Shown one piece after another: positions 37,001 to 47,779 of a stretch of 60,000 nt of DNA (position 1 is its first letter; every line of letters begins with the position of its first letter). Origin of the DNA: Hydractinia symbiolongicarpus (Eukaryota; Cnidaria; Hydrozoa; Anthoathecata; Hydractiniidae); assembly GCF_029227915.1 (NCBI RefSeq), contig NC_079879.1, forward strand, positions 27,286,501 through 27,346,500, written 5' to 3'. The notes beneath the pieces were generated by a model, which saw only the letters and a list, made by a program, of their open reading frames with translations, made no database searches and was not told the DNA's origin. Made by a program: the position numbers and the translations under genes.

Positions 37001-38200
37001 AATGGATTATAACTCTCTAGATCTTTACAAATATTACAACCTAAACATTTCTTTACAAATCCAAAAACATAGTTCAAGTCCAAATCCATTAAGGTATTTC
37101 CAAAATCAAAAATTTCTCTCTAAAGTAAAGTATAATCCAAGTTTAAAATCCAATGCCAATATGTTTATAATGCACAAAGTAGCTACACAATTTTAAATAT
37201 CTAAATATAAAATGAAGTTACCTTTAACCAAGCATTAATTACTAATTACAGCCTTATAGCTAGCTACAGTACAGTGTCCTAAAAGCATTTTTGGGAGACC
37301 TCTAGCTAGCTAGCTAGTTTAAAGGCTTTTAGGATATATTAAGTTGCCTTTATTGTACAAAAAGAAATTAAAAGTACAAATAAGTGCCTAATAAAAGTTT
37401 TTTTCAAAATATATATCATAAAATTAAAACAGATATCAAAAATCAAAACTGTCCTGCCGCCAGCAGTTTCGCAAGGCAAATGACTGAATAAACGTGAAGT
37501 CCAAAGTTCAACTTGCACCACCGAGTTCCGCAAATTCATAATGGCGCATAATCTCCGAAATGGTTTATTCAGAGCTATACGCTATCTTGTGAACTGCCTT
37601 GGTCAATTAGTGTTACTAAAAAACCTTTTAGAAATAACTCAACAAATTTTCCTGTTTTGCAAAAAAAAATGCTACAGTACTATTTCTTTTTAGGAGTCGA
37701 AATACGCGCAATATTAGCTAAATCAAATTCTATTTACCCTATTATTAACTAATAGCTATTTTCAACCGGTTATGAGAAAGTCGTAGCGTTCAATGGCTAG
37801 AGAGCTTTAAGAACGGGCCTTGTACAGCGCAATATAACTTAACTTCGTAGCAACCATATCGTCGTTATAAATGTAGACAATTAACATTGCCGGTAAAACG
37901 TGAAAGATTCCTCCGAATAGTTTATTTATTTATTTATTCATTTTTTATTCATTCATTTATTTATAATGAATATTTATACAGTATAAAACATTCTCTGCTA
38001 TTAAAATGTGTCCTATAAATATTAGCAATATTAGTTTTTCTAACAGCTACGAACAAAAAAAGTCCATATACTTTTTTATCATTGTTGTCATGAGGTTTTA
38101 GTTTTAAAAATATTAAAAGTTCAAAATCAAATTACACTGCTTCCTATAAACAGCAAAAAAAACATGACACACAATTATTTTTCTAAAATATCGTTTTTAT
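34043..38200. other. 4 kb AT-rich stretch with no supported gene
   Basis: Short ORFs here lack splice context and composition typical of coding DNA. Minor features: a 10-bp inverted pair TCCTAAAAGC / GCTTTTAGGA around a (GCTA)n run (about 37267-37332) and a TTTA-rich simple repeat (37920-37975). Nothing else was recognised. Confidence 0.55.
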
Positions 38201-38540
38201 TTGTGTATGGATAGTTATCCAAATCTACTGTTTGTTTTAATATCTCTCCTTTGATAAATGTATGTATAGGTGTCCCACATTTCAGCAAACTTACTGTGTT
38301 AAGATAAACAAGAAGCCCTGGGTGCTATAAGAATTTCCGCTCGCTACCAAAATATTTGATGACAACCTGCTAATTGACAAGTGACATTACATCTTACAAC
38401 AAACGCAAACAAAACGAAACGTGTTATAATATACTCACACTTTGAAAGAAACTGCGAACAAAAATTATAGCCTATCATTCATGGTTGAAAGTCTTCCGAT
38501 TGAAACGTTTATGGTCTTAAACGGCATTTAGTTGAGAAAA

Positions 38541-38935
38541 AAGAAATTTTGATGCCACCATCATGTTCAGCATACTTTTTTATTAACTGGGCCAAATTTT
38601 GTCGAAAATAAAGTAGTTTAAATTTTTGGGCCAATTTTGGCCTAAAATGACATTTCAGGTGGCAAAAAATCAAAATTTTGAAGCCACCATCATGTTCAGC
38701 ATACTTTTTTTGTTAACTGTGCCAAATTTTGTGGAAAACAAAGTAGTTTTAATTTTTGGACCAATTTTGGCCTAAAATGACATTTAAGGTGGCCAAAAAT
38801 TTGAAATTTTGATGTCACCATCATGTTCAGCATACTTTTTTTGTTAACTGTGCCAAATTTTGTGGAAAATAAAGTAGTTTTAATTTTTGAACCAATTTTG
38901 GCCTAAAATGACATTTAGGTAACAAAAAATCAGAG
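38541..38935. repeat. Three tandem copies of a 130-bp repeat
   Basis: Copies start near 38541, 38671 and 38801 and share CCATCATGTTCAGCATACTT, then GCCAAATTTTGT and CCAATTTTGGCCTAAAATGA. The inner repeats CAATTTTGG are weakly palindromic. Copies differ at scattered sites. Confidence 0.88.
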
Positions 38936-39002
38936 GAACGTGAAATCCCAGGGTCGATTTTTTCTCAAAAAATGCTCCAAAAGAAAAAACGACGGTTTTA
39001 AA

Positions 39003-39033
39003 GAATTTCCTACGCCTTCGGGCGCGGAAATTC
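39003..39033. repeat. Hairpin with TTCG loop
   Basis: GAATTTCC and GGAAATTC (8 bp) enclose CGCC-TTCG-GGCG. A related hairpin, TACGCC-TCCG-GGCGTA, occurs at 1932-1947, which suggests both come from one repeat family. Confidence 0.65.
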
Positions 39034-39099
39034 AAAAATAAAGTATTCCATGAATTGAGCTGTTAGAACATCTAATTTATTATTTCGTACAAGCGTATT

Positions 39100-40160
39100 T
39101 GCGACTTTTTTCCAAAATCTCCTTAGTGGTGTATGGATGGGCATCAAACATCACTCCTTCTTTAGTGTCTAGCATAAAGTTTTCTACCAGGTTGGCGTGC
39201 TGAATATTTTAATTCGCGAGAAGGGTAAATTAAAAAAATGCGTTTTTTAAATGATGCATGTATATCGATAGAATCTCTATTTTTATAAGGTATGGATGGA
39301 TCTCTCATTTTCTTGGTTGTTTACTGAGGAGAACTAATGTTGTATACACAGGTCTGCTACGACATGCTGTATGTTTTTTCCGCCTGAAGGAAGGTTTTGC
39401 AAAATATCCTTTTAATATTGTATGGTGGTATGAATCAGTCTCCCCCGTTCCTGCTTCTTACTGAGTGGGATAAAGTCTTCCTGTGAATTCACATGTTAGG
39501 ACATCTGATATTATCTAAATCTCCTTTTTAGTAGTGTATGGATGGATATCTAACTTTTTATTCAGCGTGAAAAGCAACTTCCAAAATTCTCATTTTAAAT
39601 GATGTGTGGATGGGTCTCACACTCTCGTGCCTGTTTTCTGAGTGAAATAAAGTCTCGAATTGGCCGACCAAGAGATTTAATACTTCACCTTTCGCGATGT
39701 CGTTTTTATCAGATCTCTTTGTTAGGTTGTATTGCAGGATCTTTTGCTCCCTTGCCTGTTTACAGAGTAGAAGAAAGGTTTTTTTATTTGCTTACTAGAA
39801 CATTGAACATTTCATTTGGTGCGAGAGAGCTTTAACAAAATCTTTGATGTATGCACATGCAATGATATACGCACGCGTGTGCTACTCGCCCTTTCGATTT
39901 TTGAATAGAAAAAAGTGATCGTTTGACGTTTTTTTATTCTGTTCTTTCTTTATATTGCGTAAGGTTATTCCCCAAAATACTTTTTTAATGATGAATTGAT
40001 AGGTTTCGCTACTTGTCTAATTGTTTTTTAATCAGAATAAGCTTTTCCTTGTTTAGCTTCACAATACATTCAATATCGTATTTATTGCGGGAATAGTTTC
40101 CTAAATTTTGTTTTTAGTATTGTAAGTGTAGGTATGGATGGGCCTGTCTACTTGCCTAAA
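39100..40160. repeat. Degenerate repeats around a GTATGGATGG core
   Basis: Copies of (T)GTATGGATGG(G/A) occur near 39128, 39285, 39536, 39603 and 40131, several with a following CTTGCCTGTTT...GAGTG(G/A)AATAAAGTCT block. Spacing is irregular. It may be related to the 82-bp satellite at 49.4 kb. Confidence 0.45.
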
Positions 40161-40631
40161 TATTTACCCTAGTAGGACATCTTCCCCTATTACTTAATTC
40201 AGTTCGCTTGCTTGTGTATTGACTAGAATGAAGTTTCCCCTTGCTTTTTTGTACAGCATGCGTTTTCGAACAAGCTCGTTAAAATTTAGAACAGTTGTAC
40301 ACGTTTCATGTGATCAAAATCGACCTTAAATGTTAATTCAAGATATTTAGTAGGCCTAAAATTTTAAATTTTGTTCAAGGATGAATTTCACGTTGCAAAA
40401 TATTAAATGCGTACGATCATGGATGGAGGCGTTGTTTTATAAATGGCAAGCATATGCTATAACCCATTGGGTAATTCATTACTCTGCAAGTAATAAAAGA
40501 GAAACAGTTACATTAATACATGTAGTCATGCTGTCGAGCATGGTGATACATACTAACTTTTTGTTGCCCTTCCCTGACCTCTTCCCAGGTTAACTTGTAT
40601 TATGTTTCATAAGTACAACGTCGTCCCGGTG

Positions 40632-40815
40632 TCGCGGAAAATAAGTACTCCCCTAAAAAAGTACTCCCCAGTATCTATTTCCGGGAAAAAGGTACTCCCA
40701 AGTATATATTTTCCAGGAAATTGATACTCCTGGGAGTACTCTTATCCTAGGAAATAAAGACTCCTTCGGGAAATAAGTACTTCCGGGAGTATAAATTTCC
40801 TAGGAAATAAGCACG
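40632..40815 (+). repeat. Left terminal inverted repeat of the Ginger element
   Basis: Begins TGTCGCGGAAAATAAGTACT and contains several AAGTACTCC, GGAGTA and TCCTAGGAAATAA subrepeats. It is the inverse of 44770-44948. Confidence 0.8.
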
Positions 40816-41162
40816 CTTAAGACATGAAATAGAAATTGAGGGAATTAATTTTCGCTTATTTGCGGGTTTTCTTTGCCAAGATTTGAACCAGCGAAGTATA
40901 TTATTTCGAAAAGTTCTTGAAAATTCTTCACAAACCCCTAGGAAAATAAAAGAAACTCGTCCCCAATAGGTCAAAACCAGGAAAATTAGCTCACGCAAAA
41001 TGCAATTTTTCTGATTTTATTTTTTGACCGCGAAAATGGATTCCCCCTCTTAAGTCAGACTTTTAGACCCCCCTCCCCTATGAAGGCTGCCGTCATATGT
41101 GAACGATCCCTAAGTACGAGGGTAAACTGAGCCTTGAAGTATAGTTTTGACAATAATTATGA

Positions 41163-41425
41163 ATTGTTATGAAAGCTATCACGTGATGTAAAAATATTTT
41201 GAAATTTTTTTGATGACGTCGCGATTTGGGGAATTTTTGGTACTGGGAGAACAATTCGCGATAACTTTGGATCGGATGAAGCAATTCGCATGAAATTTTG
41301 CACAAAGGATCCTTGTTATGAACACGTGATGTAAAAAAAATTCGAAATTTTTTTGATGACGTCACGATTTGGGGAAGTTTTGGTACTGGGAGAACAATTT
41401 GCGATAACTTTTGATCGAATATAAG
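41163..41425. repeat. Two tandem copies of about 149 bp inside the Ginger element
   Basis: Both copies contain TTTTTTTGATGACGTC, CGATTTGGGGAA and TTTTGGTACTGGGAGAACAA. They lie between the left end and the protease ORF. The second copy carries the CRE-like palindrome TGACGTCA. Confidence 0.8.
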
Positions 41426-42198
41426 CCGTCATTATTAATTTCTAGCGAAATTTTCGACTTTTCAGTCGTCTTGTTTTTTTTTTGCCATAAACTTGTTTGT
41501 GACGAAAGTATTTAATTGATGGCAAAATCATTATGGGAAATGAAAGAATGAAAAAAGAGAAAAATGTTTTCTGTGAAGAATGAATAGTGTTATCCGACAT
41601 CACAAAAACTCAACATAATAAAGATAAAGAATAAAAGAAAAACGAAATAAAAACTACTTTAATGCATAATAATTGTTAAAATTTCGCAGTGTAAAAATCA
41701 AACAAGTTGCGAAAAAAATCAAAACTAAAGTCAGATAAAAAAGGGAAATTTACAATCAAATCTTACTCTTTTTCAATTGTTGCTCTTTAGCTCAAAAAGG
41801 GGTGTTTTTCGGTATCTAAAAGCGTAAGTAAATTTTGGCATTTTAGCCTTCATTTCAATCAAAAATGGTAAGTTAAGGTAAGTAAAAAACATATAAAATA
41901 ATACAACAAATCTAGCGAATGAAACGTACCGTAATTTATATATGATTAGCCTTATCGTTTAAAATAGAAAAACGAAATAGAAATTATTTTTTGTTTTGTT
42001 AATCAATTCGAAAATGTGTAGTTCCTGTTCTCAAAGACTTGCAATAAACCAAAACCAAATAAAAGTCTCTCTAGCTATAAAACTATAAAACTATAAAACT
42101 ATAAAAGGTAATGAAGAAAAGAAAAAATTCAATCAAGAAAAATAATCAACAAATATAAAAAATTATCAAAGATAAAACTAATGTCATTCAAAAGTAAA
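41426..42198. other. Non-coding segment of the Ginger element
   Basis: AT-rich, without an exon that I could support. A (CTATAAAA)4 microsatellite lies at 42074-42106. Confidence 0.5.
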
Positions 42199-43118
42199 TC
42201 AAATTTCGGACACCTTAGGGAAGGGTCTCAGTTTTTGTTCTTCCAGACATGATATCAAATGTGCTCGCATTCTATCAACAACAAATACAGCGTCAGAGGG
42301 TGACTTTCCGTCCAGAAGTTCAGCTGCAAACGCTATCGCGAAAAGGCCACAATTATAGGCATCAGGTTGCTTTTGTACTTCAACGAAAGAAATAATCTCT
42401 TTTCCAGTGAAGAAATTTTTGTATAAGGATTTGATTGATTTTTTCGAGGAGCGCGTTAGAAATTGATTCAAGCTGTCGCAAACTTGAACGCGACCATTAG
42501 AGCAAAAGCTGAGGATCCAGTGATTGCGACCATCATGAAGTAGTTGGATGTGCTCTTGGTTAACGGCTTCATATGGCTCAACATCTTTCTTTTGGGAATT
42601 CAGGACTGTCTGGAACGTCAGAGGGGTTCCGAGTTCTTGACAAATCAGCTTTTGAGCCGCATCCATTAGGTTGTCGTTCAACCAACTATCTTTAGAGATC
42701 AAGATATCCTTATCTTTTTGTTTCAAGATATAGAGACGGTTACGAAGCCACTCGTTTGATTCGGTTTCGGATAACTGGCTTGTTTTGAGAAACGATTTTC
42801 TCCAAAAGACACGATCAATTAGAAACCAGCTGTGCTTTTGCTTCTCAAGAATCAACCAAGCCGATTTCCAATTTTTGTGTGAGATTGCTTTACAGACATC
42901 ATCGATCGTGCCACTTCCTGAACCAAAATGTCGAGAAAGTTTGATTACACTCACTTTCACTTTGTTTCCATAGAATGGTAGCTTTTCCAGAAAATCACTG
43001 TAAAAATCCAGGTAGACGGATGGCAAGAGGCTACTTCTTCTTGGTTGGATGATTGTTCGAAACTGGAACAAGTATTTGCAATGGATTTGAAAGCACCAAA
43101 ATCATGTTTAATTGAATA
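42199..43118 (-). pseudogene. F-box tail and Ulp1/C48-type cysteine protease module of the Ginger protein
   Basis: From the conventional codon at 43071 the 290-codon frame ends in a Ulp1-like catalytic domain. SWLNDNLMDAAQKLI (about residues 129-143) is the substrate-side helix. The catalytic set is H184 in RNHWILS, D199 in VCDSL, Q235 in QKQPDAYNCG and C241 in YNCGLF. C48 proteases cleave SUMO- or NEDD8-like conjugates. Upstream, 43118-43055 in the integrase frame reads IKHDFGAFKSIANTCSSF, the second half of an F-box; a frameshift near 43055 joins it to this ORF. All catalytic residues are present, so the module itself has not lost its active site. Confidence 0.8.
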
Positions 43119-43997
43119 TTATAAAATCAAGACGACGATCTCAGTGGGAAGAAGATCAAAATAATTTTTCTGTTTTTTACGTGAACTGAGATTGGTGTGG
43201 GTTGTTTCAGCTTCTGGTTCACCTCCGAACGATTTACCTTCGTCTCCAGACTCTTGCGGTCCACCTTCGTGCGGTTCACCCTCGTCTCCAGACTCTTGCG
43301 GTTCACCTTCGTCTCCAGACTCTTGCGGTTCACCTTCGTCTCCAGACTCTTGCGGTCCACCTTCGTGCGGTTCACCCTCGTCTCCAGACTCTTGCGGTTC
43401 ACCTTCGTCTCCAGACTCTTGCGGTTTACTGGTATCTTCAAACTCTTGCGGTTCACTTGCATAAAAAGGTTTTACCAGGGAAACATTATACTTTTTTTTC
43501 AATGTAACCCCTTTTGCATTACTGAGTTCACATAAGCCTCTTTTTGATATCGATGTTAGATATCGATCTTGTCGTTTCAGATCTTGAAGGAGTACTTGTG
43601 AGACAATGGGTATGGTTGATTCAGGCTGACTGTGGCGTCTATTGTAATCTCTTTGTTGCTTCTTCTGGGCCTTTTCGATGTTTTCCCCTGCAATACAGTG
43701 TGATACTTCTCGTAGCTTCAAGCTCGAATTTAGGATATCTTTGAATGACTCAAAGTCGAAAGGATCATCACATTTGCCAAGTTCTGCAGGTTCCTTGATC
43801 AAGTCGTACTTTACGTCAATGGGTAAAGTAGGGTGTCGATTATACAGTAAAAAGAAAGGCGAAAATTTTGTCGAAAAGTGAATACTTGCGCGGTGTGCAA
43901 AAAGAACACCATCGATAACATCTACCCATTTTGCTGGATTTTCTTCCAAGACTTTAATTAACGTATCTTTAATAGTCCGATTCTGCCGTTCGCACAA
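43119..43997 (-). pseudogene. Ginger integrase C-terminal part, acidic 9-residue repeat, F-box start
   Basis: The frame begins with LCERQNRTIKD, holding the third DDE residue (Glu), then VLFAHRASIHFSTKFSPF and LLYNRHPTLP as in gypsy-type integrases. A linker (43460-43240) is built from PQESGDEGE units (27 bp each) with interspersed PHEGG variants. It ends with YFDLLPTEIVVLIL, an F-box signature, before TAA at 43119-43121. Beyond the stop the same frame continues as F-box-like sequence, so the stop is probably a mutation. Confidence 0.8.
43240..43460. repeat. 27-bp coding minisatellite in the Ginger gene
   Basis: Tandem 27-bp units (TCCAGACTCTTGCGGTTCAC and variants on the plus strand) encode PQESGDEGE, with a higher-order pattern in which PHEGG units recur. 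Since the unit is a multiple of three, several other frames are also open here and are shadows. Confidence 0.93.
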
Positions 43998-44699
43998 TCC
44001 ATTGGCCTGAGGGTGGTAAGCTGAGGTGTCACTGTCAGTTTAAGCAAGGCATCAGATACTTGGTTCACAAATTCTCTCCCTTGGTCGTTAATTTGTGTCT
44101 TAAAACAGCCATGACGACAGATCATTTCGTACAAAAATCTTGCTACAGTTGGGGCAGTTTTGTCTTGAACAGGGTTGGCTTCTGACCATTTTGAAAAATA
44201 GTCAATCAATACAATCAAGTGTTTGTAGCCATTCATTTCGGGTATATTGCATATATCCACCCCAACTTGTTGCATAACATTTGAATCGACATGGATACTT
44301 TGAAGTTCAGGTGAGATCTTCTTGACTATTTTCCATTGTTTTTGGCATTTTTGACAATTTCGAATATAGTTTTTAACATCATCGACCATACCATGCCAAT
44401 AAAATCTCTCGGATACTTTTTGGTAGGTCGAGTCGCGTCCTCTATGACCACTCATTGCCACTGACTCGACAGTTTCATTGATGCCCTCGTGTATGTCGTG
44501 AATGATGGCATTCTTTCTTTGATTTTCAAAAATAACTCTTCTGGTCCCTTTAAACGTCAGATGACCATCAACAATTGAAAAGTTTTTACTCGATTTCCTA
44601 AAGTTACTTTTGTCTCCTTTTTTTTATATGAGCAGGGTACTGCCCATTTCTAATATAATTCTCAATATCTTGCAATTTCACATGCTTATTCGTCGACAT
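43998..44699 (-). pseudogene. Ginger integrase/transposase N-terminal part
   Basis: A start ATG at 44699 gives DIENYIRNGQYPAHIKK, the N-terminal motif seen in GIN1-like and gypsy-type integrases. A run of A's near 44622 carries a one-base frameshift. The HHCC zinc site follows (SGHRGRDSTYQKVSERFYWHG, NCQKCQ), then the catalytic Asp in QVGVDICN and in INDQGREFVN. A second frameshift near 44027 leads to the part starting at 43997. The whole set of DDE residues is thus visible across two frames. Confidence 0.82.
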
Positions 44700-44769
44700 G
44701 TTGATTAAAATTAAGAAGCTTGAATAACATAAACATTCGAATTTTTTCATACACATGCAATGGAGAGTC

Positions 44770-44948
44770 TTCTTCTGGGAGTGCTTTTTTCCTAGGAAAA
44801 AAGTACTCCGTAGCTTTAATCGGGGGAGTACTTATTTCCTAGAGGGAGTACTTTTTTCCCAGGATAAAAGTACTCCGGGAGTATTTATTTCCGGGAAATA
44901 AGTACTCCGGGAGTACTTTTTTTCAGGGAGTACTTATTTTCTGCTACA
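44770..44948 (-). repeat. Right terminal inverted repeat of the Ginger element
   Basis: Multiple GGAGTACTT(A/T)TTTCC units, ending TTATTTTCTGCTACA before CCGG. Inverse of the left end. Confidence 0.8.
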
Positions 44949-44952
44949 CCGG

Positions 44953-46290
44953 GTCTAGGTTGTATTTAAATTAACGTGAATTTTTTAAAAAATTTGCCTA
45001 AAAAGCAAAAATAGCCGAATACCAGTTGGCTGCAACAAAAGTTTTCAAATAGCTGGCTACACCCTTTACTTTAATAAAAACTTTGGCGAAGTCTAAAGTT
45101 TGTTAATTCAAGGAGACAACAGTTTCAATAAACCTGTGATACTTAGCTAGGGTTTTTAACTCACAATTAATTTTGTAACAACAAGCTTTATGATGTGTTT
45201 TTATTTGAAGTGACATTGAATTTTGTGAATTCCAAGCAAATGTCTATTGTTGTAAAACCATGAAAGTTATTGGTTCGAATCCAATCCATCTTTGAAGGTG
45301 GTAGTTCAAATGGAAGAACAACATGGTGTGCAGTAATTAGTTTCATACTGCAACAAACAATAATCCAAATCAATTCAAAATTTAAAATTCATACAGTTAT
45401 ACCCTTTTTCCGTCTCTTTGTGTGCAAAATTGCGGTGAACAGAATAAGCTCCATTAATCTACAAAAAAATCGAAGGTTCAATTTGATATCGGGGTATTTT
45501 AATTATTTTTAATTGCCATTAATAATAAGAACCGCCGTACGCTTTGTTACGCAATCTTTTGTAACCACATCATCAAGTTCTATCCATGCCAGTACCGATA
45601 AGTAACGATATGGATGAAATTCTTATTTATCTTTTGCAGCTTTTTTAAAATGGAAACAAATCAGAAATTTAAGCTCTTCGAATTTTCTATCGTGATTAAT
45701 CAAAAGTTAATGGTTCGACAACGAAGATTTGAACAGTCAGATTTAAATAGTAAAGTTGTTGGGTTGGGTTTTGACAAGGTTTAAAAATGTCCTCGTTATG
45801 ACTTTTTTGACTTCTAAGGGCTTTGTTTTTACAACATCCTCACTATAAAAAACGGACAATATATCGATAATGTAGAATGGATATTATGTCCATATGCACT
45901 AAAATGAACGGGCTTCTAAATATTGATATATTGACCATATGTATAAAAAATGGATATAATGATGATTTTTTCAGGAGATCCAAGATTCCATATAATGTAG
46001 AAACCTGGTGACCATGTCAGGACGGAGCGCATCGCTTCTGCGTCTATCCGCTGCACTGCAGGGCGCTCCGCGGTTTACGGACTACTGCATCCTTGTTCCC
46101 CACCCTCTACTCTGTTTTTAGACAAGGAAATATAACACTAAGATTTATTTATTTACGCCATCATCGGTATCTACAAACTTGAGAAGCCGCCACTTACACT
46201 AGACAGCAGAGGCTGTAGCCAGGATACCCAGCTCAACCTTCCACCACATTTCATATTATAATTTATGGCTGGCCTAGTTATTTAATCTTT
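44953..46290. other. Non-coding stretch right of the Ginger element
   Basis: No gene supported. A GC-rich island at about 46015-46110 contains an 8-bp stem CGGAGCGC (46023-46030) / GCGCTCCG (46063-46070). A T-arm-like motif near 45268 is not backed by a full tRNA. Confidence 0.45.
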
Positions 46291-46297
46291 CTTTTAG

Positions 46298-46447
46298 AGA
46301 AAGAAAAAATGATTATAAGGGTGGTTTGAAGGGACAACGCTGGGTCTCCTGGCCAAATTTATGGCTAGACAGACTGAAAGCCTTTGGAGATGGCCAGCCA
46401 GTTAGGCGTGTACAAGAGTTATCTCACCTTCTTTTTTGCCTCCAGCG
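46298..46447 (+). CDS. Unidentified coding-like internal exon
   Basis: A polypyrimidine-AG acceptor (TTTCTTTTAG) and a GTGAGT donor bound a 150-bp segment open in one frame. That frame has protein-like composition (GQRWVSWPNLWLDRLKAFGD, VRRVQELSHLLFCLQ). Entry and exit phases are 1 and 2. I do not recognise the family, and the neighbouring exons are uncertain. It could be host gene or transposon. Confidence 0.4.
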
Positions 46448-47659
46448 GTGAGTTAAGGGGCCATTAATTCATACTGTATATTTTACCGTGGTCACTCACA
46501 AACAGAGTTGTTTGCCATGGTATAGACAACCGCACCAAACTAAATTGCTCAAAAAGGATAACTATCATAACACAGGAACTCACAGTAGAGTACTAAACAC
46601 AAAGTAAAAGGCTAAGAGTATAAAATATCAATTGTTTAATAACAATCTATGAAGTTTTCTATAATGGAGGATCATTTGAGACTTAATTAATCAACATCAG
46701 ATAGTTTGTTGGGAAAGGTTGCTGAATATTGTTTCATTATTTAAAAAAATGAACGCCGAGCGAATGTAGATTGAAGGTGGTTGTATATCTAGGTAGCTTG
46801 TGAGTGAAGTGCAGAAAAATTATATTTCGAGCTAAAAATGATTCCTTCCTGACCAATATAGTGAATTTCAAAAGGAATAATTGAAACAAGAACGTGTTGA
46901 AATTTCAATAAACACATTGAAAATGTGTATGTACTTTTCATGAAACGATCGCATAATGGTGCCATGGCGAAAATTTATCTCACGAAATTTAATTTCACTT
47001 TTCGAAATTCTTCTTCAATTCAATTCAATCTTGCAAAGTTTCTATGATTAAAGTAGGTAAGATATATTCTATCATCTGAATATATCTTCTCTCTGAAAAA
47101 GATCTAGCAAAATGGGAAAGTTGCTCCGTGAAAAATTTAAAAATAACAACAGCTAGCGAAAAGGACAACGACACCTTATTTCATGGGCAGAAGCAATGCA
47201 TATAAGGACAAACAAGAAACAAAGAAGGCAGATAATAAAAGGAGAATTGAATTACATAGTATGTAAATCTGTGGAGACTCTGATAAAAATTATAAATGTT
47301 GAAAATTATATTGTATGGTAGTAAAACTTGAGAGCCAATACTGTTTATGTATAAAATAGAAGTAGAGGGTTTAAATTTTAAAATTTTTAAAGTTTTTAAA
47401 TTTTACAACGAATGCTTGATGCTGAAATATTTTGCTCAATGTGTTTTTATTTCTAAATATATACAGTATTAGGATATGGTTATTAGAATTAGGGAACATA
47501 CTATATTTTTATCTCAAAATATACAGATTTTTTTGGCTTGATATTCAAAAACATTTTGTCTGTTGTTTTGAATTTTGGATAGTGAAACAAACTCCAATAC
47601 ATTTTTGTTGATACATGTTGTGTCATCATACTTTATTTTCTACTTTTTCATATTTGAAG

Positions 47660-47779
47660 GAACACATTCAATTAGCATTGGATTTATTGGCTACAATGCC
47701 GCCATCACAAAACAGTTCTCAACTATGGGTAGACTTCATGAAGTGTCATCCCAATGGATGGAAAATACCGGAATTGATG
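47660..47779 (+). CDS. Unidentified coding-like internal exon (40 codons)
   Basis: A T-rich tract with AAG acceptor and a perfect GTAAGT donor enclose exactly 40 codons, including LALDLLATMPPSQNSSQLWV and KCHPNGWKIPEL. Phase 0 at both ends does not match the exit phase of the exon at 46298, so at least one exon between them would be missing, or they belong to different genes. No family recognised. Confidence 0.4.

Larger units (their letters stand above)
40632..44948 (-). mobile_element. Ginger-type DNA transposon with integrase, F-box-like and Ulp1 modules
   Basis: Long inverted ends start TGT(C/A)GC(G/A)GAAAATAAG and extend for about 180 bp through repeated AAGTACTCC/GGAGTACTT motifs. CCGG flanks both sides (40628-40631 and 44949-44952), a 4-bp duplication as expected for Ginger elements. 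One coding strand (minus) reads a gypsy-like integrase, an acidic repeat, an F-box-like segment and a C48 protease. No reverse transcriptase or LTR is present, so this is a cut-and-paste element rather than a gypsy retrotransposon. Frameshifts and one stop show that this copy is decayed. Confidence 0.85.

Noticed and set aside
43192-43535. Plus-strand ORFs rich in Ser/Cys opposite the Ginger linker
   Set aside because: They are shadows of the 27-bp repeat; the integrase and protease motifs are on the minus strand.
40632-44948. Gypsy LTR retrotransposon as the source of the integrase
   Set aside because: No reverse transcriptase, RNase H, gag or LTRs are present. The inverted ends and CCGG flanks fit a Ginger DNA transposon.
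45240-45295. tRNA candidate on the plus strand
   Set aside because: A good T-arm (ATTGG-TTCGAAT-CCAAT) is present, but no matching acceptor stem, D-arm or anticodon arm can be drawn upstream.
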